The notes under the pieces were generated by a model. That model ran no database searches. It was not told where the DNA came from and saw only the letters and a list, made by a program, of their open reading frames with translations. A program made the translations under genes and the position numbers. A stretch of DNA of 64,000 nt from Spisula solida (lineage: Eukaryota; Mollusca; Bivalvia; Venerida; Mactridae), in NCBI GenBank assembly GCA_947247005.1, contig OX365955.1, forward strand, positions 4,722,001 through 4,786,000, in the 5' to 3' direction. Below, piece after piece: positions 54,601 through 64,000 of this stretch. Numbering within the stretch: the stretch's first letter is position 1; every line of letters begins with the position of its first letter.

Positions 54601-55059
54601 GTTACTTTCTTTTGAAGTTTTAAGTGTTTTTAGTTGATATCCAACTCACAATGCACCAGTTGTGAACGTTGTGAATAAATTGAAATCATAGCTATATATA
54701 GATCCGTCAAAAGTTTAATTTGGATATTTACCATTCTTAAACACATCTAGAAAACAGTTATTAAGCATGTCTTTGGCGGGCTTAATACTTTGTCATATTA
54801 GTATGTCACTTTTCCTTGGTCATAGATTCCAAATAGCATCAATTCATTAAAGACGACAACTTGACAGTTTTCCACTCAAAACTGGCGATATCACAAATTT
54901 ACTACCACACACATCGGAGAACACTGTTATCACATGGAACTACATTTATTTTATTCTTATTCAATAATAAGAAAATTAGAAATACCTCCAGTACTGACAA
55001 AGTGTGCAATCAATAATTGTATTTTTATTTTGCTTTTATTTATCCTCGCCACCGGATAA
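54601..55059. other. No feature recognised
   Basis: AT-rich sequence upstream of MFSD5, with no exon or repeat that I can support. Confidence 0.4.
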
Positions 55060-55351
55060 TCCATATGGGCGAGGCCCCCAGAAGAGGCTAGTCACTTTAG
55101 TGTTTGGGGGATAGTGCATGATACAGAAGATGCTCCAATTCCAGAAGCATCCCTGGTTCTTTTACGTGCCGATTTAAAGCATCATACACGTGACCTCGCT
55201 TAACGTCTCGTCCGAAAGACTGTTAGTAAGTTTAGTTATGTTAGGTGGGAAACACTGAAAAGCATTTCACTTTTTAACCGTCTGGAGTAGGGATCGAACC
55301 CACACCCTTCAGATCAGCAGTCAGTAGCCGTTACCACTAGACCACTAGTCC
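55060..55351 (-). mobile_element. tRNA-derived SINE, copy 3
   Basis: On the minus strand the head has ATGGTCTAGTGGT-like box A and GGTTCGATCC box B (55291-55300). The body retains CGGCACGTAAAAGAACC, the central phrase shared with the other two copies. A hairpin-like GCCACCGGATAATCC lies near its other end. Confidence 0.75.
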
Positions 55352-56030
55352 ACCTGATATAATTGTATAAGCAGAATCACAGCGTTATTATATGTGATGT
55401 TACCCAATCAGTGCTTTCGTGGACTGAGTTATATTCTCCTTGTATAGGTGGATCAGGTCAATAGAATAGAATAGAATATAGTTTATTTTTTCCAAATTCT
55501 GGACCCTCTCGGGTATACAATTTTGATATTTACATAAAAGACAATCCAAAGTTTAAAAAAACTATTCAAAGTAAAAGAGAAAACATATAAACAAACATGT
55601 AAATAATACTGATCAGAAAATACAAAACAAAATAAAATAATAAAACAATAGTGCTTTTATTGACTAGAGCACAAAGTTATTGGTCATGATTGCGAAGAAG
55701 TAATAGTATGCATACAATATGCAATTTCTGACTGAACCTTTATTCAGCACCAAATATAAGTAACAGTGAAGACGCATTACCTGTAAAATCACATAAAGGA
55801 CCAGCAACATCAGAAACATCAGTAACATCAGTAACTGTTTCTGAAATAACACAGTTGACCGTAATAAATAAATGTAAGATAAGTGCATTACCACTCACCA
55901 GTTTCTTTGTCGACAAAAATACCAGAATGCGCTCAATTCATTACATATATTATCAGTCACATACACATATTCTCATATCTGCGAAAGAAAGAAGTGTTTC
56001 ATTTTTACTCGGATAATTTATTTAAGGATG
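55352..56030. other. AT-rich stretch with short direct repeats
   Basis: AATAGAATAGAATA at 55459-55475 and a CAGTAACATCAGAAACATC-type triplet repeat at 55800-55832. No gene. The left boundary of the LINE at about 56030 is not sharp. Confidence 0.4.
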
Positions 56031-58045
56031 GCCTAAGGAAAAAATTGATGGGTCAACTGACTGCGATAGATACGGAATATCACTGAAGCTTCGATAAGAT
56101 TGAGGCACATGGTCACTGCAACTTTCAAGACCCAGTATAAGAAGATCAAACTCGACGTGATTCAGTGTTACGCTCCTACGAATGAAAGTGATGATGAGGT
56201 AAAGGAACAGTTTTACCATAGATTACAGATGATCCTAGAAGCCCCGGCATGAAAGGACATTTTCATCGCCATGGGATAACTTAACGCCAAAGTTGGACCT
56301 GACAATACTGTGTACATGGGACAACATGGATTGGGAGAGATTAACGAGAACGGGGAGAGATTCGCAGATATGTGTGCACTGAACAATTTAGTAATATGAA
56401 GTACAATCTTCCCACACAAGCGGATCCACAAAAGTACATGGATATCACCCAACAACATTACAGAGAATTAGATCGACCACATTGGTATATGCAAGAAATT
56501 CAGTAGATCCCTCCTATATGTTAGAGTAAGAAGAGGAGCCGACGTAGAATCTGACCATCACCTGGTAGTAGCTAGACTGAATCTGAAACTGAAGAACAAC
56601 AGAAAAGCAAGCCACATGGTCAAGTACGATGTGTGTCGTCTGAATAGCAACAACATAAGAGACGACTGTGTACTCCCAACTACAAAACCAGTTCGAGATC
56701 CTTAATGAACTACAAGATGAGGATGAATACTGTGTGGAGATATGTTGGACCACAGCAATATAGACGTTTATGACAGCCAGGAGGTGGTCGGTGTTAAGAG
56801 ACACCAACATAAGCCATGGATTACATCAGAAACGTTGTACATAGTAGACCAGAGAAGAAAACAGAAGGCAGCAGTCAACACTACCAGGACTCGGTCTACT
56901 ATTCCAATAGCCAAGAAACCGCATTCTGAAGCACACCGAGCTGTAAAGAACAACATCAAGAAAGACAAGAAGGGTGTGTTTATAGTTAGGTTGCCGAATC
57001 AAACTGGTAGCACGCAACGATAAAACATTAAGGACCTGTACGACACAACAAAGGAACTTTCTGGAAAGTTCAGCAGGCCAGATGGTAAGACCCATCTAGG
57101 GTAAGCAAGGAAATGCAATCATGGGAACAGAAGCACAAATGAATAGATGAGCGGAACATTTCGAAGAACTCCTGAATTAACCAACTCCACCAAACTCACC
57201 AGACATTCCCCCAGTTGACGTTGACCTCAGCATCAACAGCAACAAGCCCGACAGAGTGGAGATTAGAAGAGCCATCACACTCATGAAGAATGAAAAGGCT
57301 GCAAGACCTGACGACATTCCTGCAGAAGCACTGAAAACTACAAAACAACATCAGTAGATATGTTATTGCCACTCTTCGACGGGATGGGGGTGAAGAGATA
57401 CCAAACGACGGGAAAGAGGGCTACCTCATCAAGCTCCTAAAGAAAGGAGACCTTAGCAACTGGCACAACTACAGGGTCATGACTCTCCTTTCGGTATCAG
57501 ACAGGGTCTTCAACCGAATTCTCCTGGAACGAATGCAAGTGGCAGTCGACCAGCAACTCCGGAACGAGCAGGCAGGATTCTGACAGAACCGCTCCTGTAC
57601 ATACCAAATACATGTAGCAACTCTCCGCATCATCGTTGAACAATCCCTGGAGTGGAATTCATCACTTTACATTTTGTAGACTATGACAAGGCATTTGACA
57701 GTCTGGACAGAGAAACCATTTGGAAGCTTTTAAAACACTACGGCATCCCCAACATGCTTATCCGTCTGATAAGAAACTCGTACGAAGGAATGGCATGTAA
57801 AGTTATCCATGATGGACAACTCACTTACAGATTCCATGTAAAGACAGGAGTTCGTCAAGGGTGTTTGTTGTTCCCTTTCCTCTTCCTGTCCACCATCGAC
57901 TGGATTATGAAGACATCCACCAGCGAAAGAAGAAATTGTATTCATTGGACCTTAAGGAGCCAGCTTGATGATCTGGACTTTGCCGATGATCTGGCACTCC
58001 TCTCTCATACTCATCAACAGATGCAGGAGAAAACAAACGTCATAT
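56030..58045 (+). pseudogene. Decayed non-LTR retrotransposon (endonuclease + reverse transcriptase)
   Basis: The piece 56110-56600 encodes the last two-thirds of an apurinic-type endonuclease: VIQCYAPTNES, then WISPNN, ending in the catalytic SDHH (56550-56561). It contains four in-frame stops. A linker runs to about 57230. The reverse transcriptase begins near KNEKAARPDDIPAEAL, is broken by stops and shifts, and is cleanest at 57652-58040: YDKAFDSLDRETIWKLLK, TGVRQGCLLFPFLF and FADD (57979-57990). Sequence leaves the family about 50 codons after FADD, so the thumb and 3' tail are missing. The clade (RTE-like or jockey-like) is uncertain. Non-functional. Confidence 0.85.
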
Positions 58046-58079
58046 TGCAGATACCTCCAAACATAGAGGCTTAGTGTTA

Positions 58080-58346
58080 TTTAACTTTTGAGACTAAAGG
58101 CTGCTATAACTATGTAGTTCAGCAGTTTTACTGTTGTTACTAGGTCATTCAGCGTAGGCATTCCGCCTTTTGGTTGCTGTATCTTTTCTACTGGGTCATT
58201 CAGCTAGTTATTATTTATTATACTTTTCGACAGCTTGGACTTGGCCGGATCTGCGCTTGTTTAGTTGGGCATTGTGCTTTGTGTGTTTTTAATGTTTTCT
58301 GTGCTCGGCTGGTTAAGTTGAGTGCTGCCTTCCCTGTCTGACTTAA
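58080..58346 (+). repeat. Dispersed repeat, copy 2 (inverted partner at 34610)
   Basis: It matches the reverse complement of 34610-34845 along its length. It starts just past the LINE break, so it may have been involved in the LINE's 3' loss. Confidence 0.7.
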
Positions 58347-60056
58347 TATACTCTTTTTTAGTGTATTATTGGATGCATGAAGCGATTTGGCTATGGGGAG
58401 CACGAGAACACATATCAATGTCTGATTTGCTAATGTGTCAGTCTGGCTTACAAATTCAAATAAAAGGATTTTGTAAGAATGTCGTGAACAAGACGAATTC
58501 AATTTTCAATGCACAGAGTCTTGGATCAATTTGGCTTTTATGAACGAACGGTGTTATCGTCTCCTTGGACTGTTATGTAAACTGATCTCGCTTACTCGGA
58601 ATCACGATAGGGTCTGCTTTTTAAAAAATAAATATCACTGTAAATAAACTGTTACATACACGTTTGTAAATCAAAGTACTGAAGTATTGTTACTTGGGGG
58701 ATTACGCAAATCTTGGTAATCTATTAAAAATTACCTTAAATGGTATTGATTTAATAAGTGTAAATATTGTGAAAACTTTTCAAAAATATCGATGACAGCT
58801 GACTCATTAAAATTTCATCTAACGAATCCATTTAGGCAATCCGACCATTAAAAACTCGATGAACTAGTTTCAACTATAAAGGGGGCTGAAATACGTAGTT
58901 TTAGCTGAGAAAACGTATTAAAAAGACTAAGAATAACAGTAAATGGTAATTTCATGAATATGCATAAATAATGTTTGACGGTAGTAAACAAAAATAATAT
59001 AAGTAATTGGACAGGGGATGAATAGTCGTAAAAAATAGTAATAACAACTTAAACTGCACTTAGTCAAAATTCCATAACTCTAGCTATAAACGAACCGAAT
59101 AGGGTGCGAATAGCGCAAACGATTCATAAAGGGGACGAAACACTATGGTCTTGAATCTCGAAATGTGTAAACAACACCGCTTTGAAAAGGGTTGTTCTTA
59201 AGATAGACGCAAACGATTAAGCCGAAGATCTAAGGTAAATTTAATGGATGAAACGTCGATCAATACTATTTATCAAAGCAAAATATTGTAAATAGTGAAA
59301 ATAAAAACACTATAGCAGGAGTTTGTTGCTAAACTGTAATATGAACGTTATGAAACCAAACAGTGTAAATTTCGTCTGCTTAACCAGGTACTGTAACAGC
59401 GACATTTTTTATCAACCCTCAAAATCCATTAGTCATTTTACAGCGCGTAGGAATTTATTTGCACAAAAACATTAACTCACAGAAGAAACATTCCAAAATT
59501 TCTCGCAATACAAAAAAATAAAAAATAATTCAATTGCTAGGGACAAATGTTCTTAAAAATGATTGAAAATTATGATTTTGGTTTAGATTAGCTGGAACTC
59601 GCTTTTGGCTCGGATGAATTAGTCGTGGAGAAATTACATTGGTAAAATCGTAGTGATTTCTGAAGTTAGTATGTAACAATACTTGGGGGAATCCCCCAAG
59701 TAAAATCAAAGCACTGAAAGTACTGATGTGTGGCGTACTGATGCCATTAAATTCAATATCGAATCCAGGTTGTATCATAATTTTATGTCACAGTTCTGAT
59801 AAGCCCTCCCTTACTCAAACATTTGTGCTGCTAAAGACACCAAGAGAACCAGCAGTTACCTGGAACTTACTTAAGTAACTATGCTGAGAATCAATGAAGG
59901 GATATTTACAAATACCATTTTTAACGACTTGGAGAATTCGACCAGTGTCAAGATAAGTGACTGTTTATTCTCCGTATGACCACGCATGTTAATTAAATGT
60001 ATATGACACTCTATATTAACGTATGTAAAAGGGGTAAACATGGTGTCGCTCACACA
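58347..60056. other. Gene-free stretch
   Basis: ACTGTTACATACACGTTTG (58649) recurs near 60907. TACTTGGGGGATT at 58690 recurs around 59682 with a GGGGGAATCCCCC palindrome. These look like fragments of one repeat family. No exon was recognised in 1.7 kb. Confidence 0.4.
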
Positions 60057-60465
60057 TATCGATCGGCCGATTAATGCTTTAAAAACTAGTTTTACATTTT
60101 ATAAAACCTTAAAGTATTAGCTTTTAAAACAAGCTTTAATGAACAAAATCGATCGAATATTAAATTAATAATTGATGATTTTCGACCGTTGATTGAATTT
60201 TTATTTGGTATAAAACGGGATATTTTAAACTTACTTTTACGCGGAACGGATTCTTACTCGTCGCCGTGGATTTAATAATTAGGGTATCGTGTTGAATGTT
60301 GTCTAAAAGAGAGACATATATCTCTGCTTCATTACAAGCTTTAAATATTCAAAATCGGATAATAGATACGAACATTATGAGGTCTTATATAAAGCAGGGT
60401 AGAAATTGACTAGTGCGTTTAACGCTTACCGCGGTAACATTGTTAATCGGCCGATCGATATATAC
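60057..60465. mobile_element. MITE with ATCGATCGGCCGATTAA ends
   Basis: The left end ATATCGATCGGCCGATTAAT and right end TTAATCGGCCGATCGATAT are inverted over about 18 bp. The interior of about 370 bp is non-coding. The inner GATCGGCCGAT is itself nearly palindromic. The target duplication is unclear. Confidence 0.6.
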
Positions 60466-60938
60466 GTAGAACTATTTCAGTTCCCCCCACAAGCTATATA
60501 TAGCATCAATGTTCGTATGCAACATAATTAGGTCATCGTCTGCAATGTGCAGCGGCGGAGTGATTTATATACGTTACAGTATACTATTGAAAACCGTGGG
60601 AACTATTTTAGATTCCCGCCACCAGTGAGAACATTCTTTGGTAGTAGAAATATAGTCCGTTGCGGAATGATTTGCTATAAATATCCTCTAAAAATAAAAG
60701 TCTGATATAATTGTTGGTCTTAATATAAGTAAATGTTGGTAATGTAAACAAAGCAGGTCCAATGATACGTGTAACCTGTGTTGCATGCTTGTAATATTGT
60801 TCAAATCATAGAACTATTTATTTGCCGAGGCCTAATGCGTTAAATTGGTCGTAAGCTGAAAAGACTTTAGTGGTAATATCATTGTGTGGCGTTACGCCAC
60901 ACAAAAACTGTTACATACACGTTGATAAGCTAAGATTA
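60466..60938. other. Hairpin TGTGTGGCGT and flanking sequence
   Basis: At 60882-60902 TGTGTGGCGTTACGCCACAC forms a 10-bp-arm hairpin. Nothing else was recognised in the roughly 470 bp. Confidence 0.4.
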
Positions 60939-61302
60939 GAGAGGTTGCGAAAGGCAACGTGTAACGTGTACGTGTACGTGAATACTATTTTTGGGTATTT
61001 CGTCATCCAGGTATGTGTAGTTTCTACAAGTAACGGACGTGTGACAGACGAAAATATAATGTGTACTACGTCACACAGGTATGCGTATGCACTGGAAACC
61101 CAAGATTTTCGCCGGTAGTTTCAGTGAGTTTATATAAACACTCATTATCGATTCACGAAGAAATCATGTTACAACTTCCTTATGATGTTACACGCACACG
61201 TTGTGTTTCGCAAGCCAATTTCAATGGCAACGCGTACGTATACATGTACGGGTAACTACACGTACACGTTGTCGTACACGTTCGAATCGCAACCTCTCTA
61301 TT
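60939..61302. mobile_element. MITE with GAGAGGTTGCG ends and TA duplication
   Basis: The ends GAGAGGTTGCGAAAGGCAAC and CGAATCGCAACCTCTC are inverted. ACGTGTACGTGTACGTG near the left pairs with CACGTACACGTTG near the right. TA flanks both sides. Two overlapping open frames within it have no known domain. Probably a Tc1/mariner-type MITE of about 364 bp. Confidence 0.75.
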
Positions 61303-62198
61303 AACTGGTAATAAAGTCGGTAATCATGGTCGGTAAATTGTCTAGACGCGGACAACTATTTGACTTGTAAGGTATATGGCAAACATCAATACAATAATTG
61401 TACATATTATGTCAATACGCTGGGCAAAAATTTAAATATACAAAGATTGGAAAAATGTGCCAAATCTCTCAATATCTCGCGGCAGTTTTCTGAAATCTTG
61501 CGAAAACTCGTTTGTTCTTAATACCTTATATCTCCTTTTTAATGTTCATAGACCAAAACTGATAAATTTATGCAACATATTTATTCATTTTTAAAATAAT
61601 ACGTCATTTATTAAACTCAGTCAAGGAATGACACAGGTGTTAGGTATTAAAGAGTCAGACCTACTCTCATTTTAATGAAAATTCCAATTTTATCAGAAAA
61701 TACCCAATTTGCCTCATTCAAACAATAATTTTCTGAATTCTATAAGAGATAGAAAAAGGAGTTACATCATGCAGTAGAAGAAACGTAGATCTTTAAAATA
61801 AGATATTGGCCATTAAAAACGAATGACAAACAAAAGTGTTTTTGCAAAATAAAAGAATCTGCTGTGTGCTATTTTGCATTTTCTTTCCGTTTTCAATTGA
61901 GTGTCCAATCTGTGTATATTTAGATCTTTGCGCGCTGTGGTATTAGGCACAGATACTTCAGCTACGCACCTGTATATATTTCATATTTTATCATCAACAT
62001 TTTGTATATGGGTTTGGATGTATAGTCACGCACGTTAATTAAACTTCGTGGTATAGTTGATATAATAAAGATATATCCATGCTCGTAGCGGGAGAGGCGT
62101 GGTCCAGACCCCGAGCATTTGTGGTATTTAGAGTATTTGGTTGCCGTGTAATTATTTTTAGTTGCGTCTAACCTAAAAAGTTCGCCATTTTGTACAAA
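61303..62198. other. Upstream region of the SBF gene
   Basis: AT-rich to about 61920, with no recognised exon. CpGs become more frequent toward 62200 (GTAGCGGGAGAGGCGTGG at 62086-62103), as expected near a promoter. Confidence 0.4.
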
Positions 62199-62208
62199 GT
62201 CACGTGAC
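62199..62208. promoter_or_regulatory. CLEAR-type E-box GTCACGTGAC
   Basis: A perfect 10-bp palindrome, 80 bp before the SBF start codon. GTCACGTGAC is the consensus bound by TFEB/MITF factors that control lysosomal genes; USF could bind too. Confidence 0.5.
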
Positions 62209-62225
62209 CTATGATGCATCAGCCA

Positions 62226-62245
62226 AGAAAATGGCGACGACGTAA
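62226..62245 (+). promoter_or_regulatory. YY1-type motif and four-codon upstream ORF
   Basis: AGAAAATGGCGACGACGTAA: AAAATGGCG fits a YY1 site, and its ATG (62231) opens a frame M-A-T-T then stop. It lies 43 nt before the main start codon. If transcribed, it could lower translation of the main ORF. Confidence 0.45.
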
Positions 62246-62287
62246 GAATCTGAATTTGGAATTGGTGTTGTTCGGGATTATTCTGTG

Positions 62288-62342
62288 ATGTCGCGACTGG
62301 CCGACTACTTTGCTATTGTCGGTTTCGATCATGAAAAAGAAA
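62288..62342 (+). CDS. SBF1/2: SBF1/SBF2 (MTMR5/MTMR13) coding exon 1
   Basis: SBF proteins are large (about 1850-1900 aa) DENN-domain Rab exchange factors fused to an inactive myotubularin phosphatase and PH domain. They act on endosomes and in phosphoinositide turnover with active myotubularins. This 55-nt exon encodes MSRLADYFAIVGFDHEKE plus one base. Most positions match the N-terminus of vertebrate SBF2 (M-R-L-A-D-Y-F, V-G, D-H-E-K), which opens the upstream DENN segment. A strong donor GTGAGT follows at 62343. Further exons are beyond 64000, with intron 1 at least 1.65 kb long. SBF1 and SBF2 are paralogues; invertebrates usually have one gene, so the exact name is left open. Confidence 0.85.
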
Positions 62343-64000
62343 GTGAGTAATTCTATTCTGCGATAAACCCATTCGGTAGCTTAATATTGGTGTGAACTCT
62401 GCAAATTTGCATTAAGTTGAAGGAAATTCAGATTCCAATGCCGTGTTGGTTGTCAAAGTCATTTCATTTCTTGAAAATTCCAACCATTTATCTGTTTTAT
62501 TTTTGCTGAAGGTTATATACTTACGCTTTGTTGTAAGAAATGAAGTGTCAAGTATGAGATATGTATACCATTGTTAGTCTTGACTGCATTCCTGGGTTTA
62601 GGACCCAAGTTATTTTAATAGTAAGCTAGTAGAAGAAGGAGAAGAACTTGAGATACTTCAGTAATCATCTGTTAGTGGGAATAAAGGACATGTCAGGTAC
62701 TGGGTTGATACTAGGGCTAGGAAATGCGTACCCACAAATTTGATTAAATTTGTACGGAATCTGACGAAACGACCCACATCCCAGAATGGCCCACTAACCA
62801 GTAACACCATGAAGGCCCAGTTATTAAATAAAGTTTAATCGTGATTTGATACGTATTCTTAAGGAATAAACTGAAAAATACTGAGCTATAGTTTGTTGTA
62901 TCGTGGATTGACCAGTTTCAGTGACCTTAAGGTCTAATCCCTTCATACGAGTTTAATATATTGAAAATAAACTTAATACTTATGCTGGTTTCTTACTTTA
63001 ACTTTACGTCATTTACATTATGCTTTGATCTATACCAAATTCCTTCAGAATCTTTTAGATAAACACTGGAAGCTGCCATTTAATGATGTCCATTGAATTA
63101 CGTCACAAGAAATGAATAGGACCTGTTTCAGTGACCTTTGATATTATCCAAAATACAGTCTGTTAATAAAAATTCCAAAACAAAATTTAATACGCAACTG
63201 AAGTTGAAACTATTACCTATCAAATAAATGAATTTAAAACATTTCTTAATCTTTCTTGGCTGTGCTTGAAGAAGTTGATAAAGGTGGACAGGATCAAACA
63301 TGGCGCCCCACCAGATTTTAGTGCAAAAATACGAGAAAACATGGTCCCTCCTGTAACTTTTTTATTTCTGGTTGCATATTAATAATTTTGATACCATATT
63401 AAAGCTAACGTTATGTAGTTTTAGGAAATGATAGTTTTAGATTATATGTTAATGGCGTCATGTTTTATTTCTCGCCGAAAGATGGCTATAGTTCACGGAT
63501 GTCTATAAAGAATACCAAGAAACGCTTTAAGAAGTGTACTAACTTTTGGGCACATCATCTAAATGAAAAAATGGACAGAATTTGTTCAGATCATGTGACT
63601 TTGCTCTGCAGAGGACAGAAAATGACTGCATCTGGGAAAATAAAAATTCTTGAATTTGGGATAATTTTAGGGCACTTTTAAGAATCAGTATAAAAGGTAA
63701 TAAGAAAAAGTACAAACATACCATAGGATAATAAAAAACAAAGGAATATTTAGGTATTAGAATAATATTTTTGTAACCACATGGACAGCAGTTTGTTGAC
63801 AGTAGAGTTTGCAATAATTTTTGACATCATAGAACTCTTCAAAACAGAGTAAGGCACAAGGAAAAACTGGTCACCGAAACAGGTCAGTCACTGAAACAAG
63901 GCCATTGACGATATGCACTTCACACTTTATACTGTTGATAAACTGTAATTCACTAATTATTGGCTATAAAGTCCGAATTTTGAAAATGGGGCGTTTAGGT
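62343..64000 (+). other. SBF intron 1 (5' part)
   Basis: The intron starts GTGAGT and runs off the right edge. It contains the 1015-bp TATCGT element (62899-63913). The remainder holds nothing recognised. Confidence 0.6.
62899..63913. mobile_element. 1.0-kb TATCGT TIR element, intact copy with empty site
   Basis: The ends are TATCGTGGATTGACCAGTTT and AACAAGGCCATTGACGATA, inverted. It matches 36228-37953 reversed over its full length apart from that copy's nested insertion. At 63162-63176 it shows the unfilled target GTTAATAAAAATTCC. Open frames (63460-63681 plus; 63539-63814 minus) have no recognised transposase motif. Confidence 0.85.

Noticed and set aside
57652..58074. Stand-alone reverse transcriptase gene
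   Set aside because: The apparent start is inside the RT domain; upstream frames with stops and the endonuclease remnant show it is a decayed LINE.

Overview
The window is eukaryotic, AT-rich, intron-containing DNA, almost certainly from a marine mollusc and most likely a bivalve. The dense mix of repeats (elements starting AACAAGAGGGCC or AACAAGACTGCG, GGTCA-rich 160-170 bp subrepeats, tRNA-headed SINEs) is of a kind I associate with clam genomes. The species is not determined. Bacterial features (operons, Shine-Dalgarno sites, CRISPR) are absent.

Four protein-coding genes can be supported, three of them by splicing exons together. (1) Minus strand, 1491-14026: the first five coding exons of a NAP1-like histone chaperone, which continues off the left edge. 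(2) Plus strand, 32798-40668: a complete seven-coding-exon tetraspanin of 248 residues. (3) Minus strand, 52627-53982: a complete, single-coding-exon MFSD5-type major facilitator (451 aa) with a spliced 5' UTR. (4) Plus strand, 62288-62342: coding exon 1 of an SBF1/SBF2 (MTMR5/MTMR13) pseudophosphatase, with its promoter just upstream and the rest of the gene beyond the right edge. I see no functional link between the four; they are ordinary housekeeping-type neighbours separated by transposon-rich DNA.

Most of the remainder is mobile or repetitive. 2.4-6.2 kb holds a 46-bp and a 161-bp tandem array inside NAP1L introns. 8.2-17.7 kb holds AACAAGA-type elements and CAGGG-ended hAT-like elements. 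17.9-22.6 kb is a stack of insertions several deep. 23.5-31.5 kb holds TIR elements with clean target duplications, then a SINE and a MITE. 31.7-41 kb is the tetraspanin gene with elements in its introns. 43.3-47.1 kb holds three more arrays, one bounded by inverted repeats. 49-52 kb has more AACAAGA elements. 56-58 kb is a decayed LINE. 60-61.3 kb has two palindromic MITEs.

Two observations stand out. First, the intron 4/exon 5 junction of the tetraspanin, including the codons of its diagnostic CCG motif, is tandemly repeated in 65-bp units, giving five consecutive 3' splice sites of which only the last keeps the reading frame. Second, several repeat families with unrelated interiors share the start AACAAGA and an end made of a hairpin followed by an A-tract. 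A filled/empty site pair inside this same window shows one of them inserting without target duplication, which fits rolling-circle (Helentron-like) transposition.
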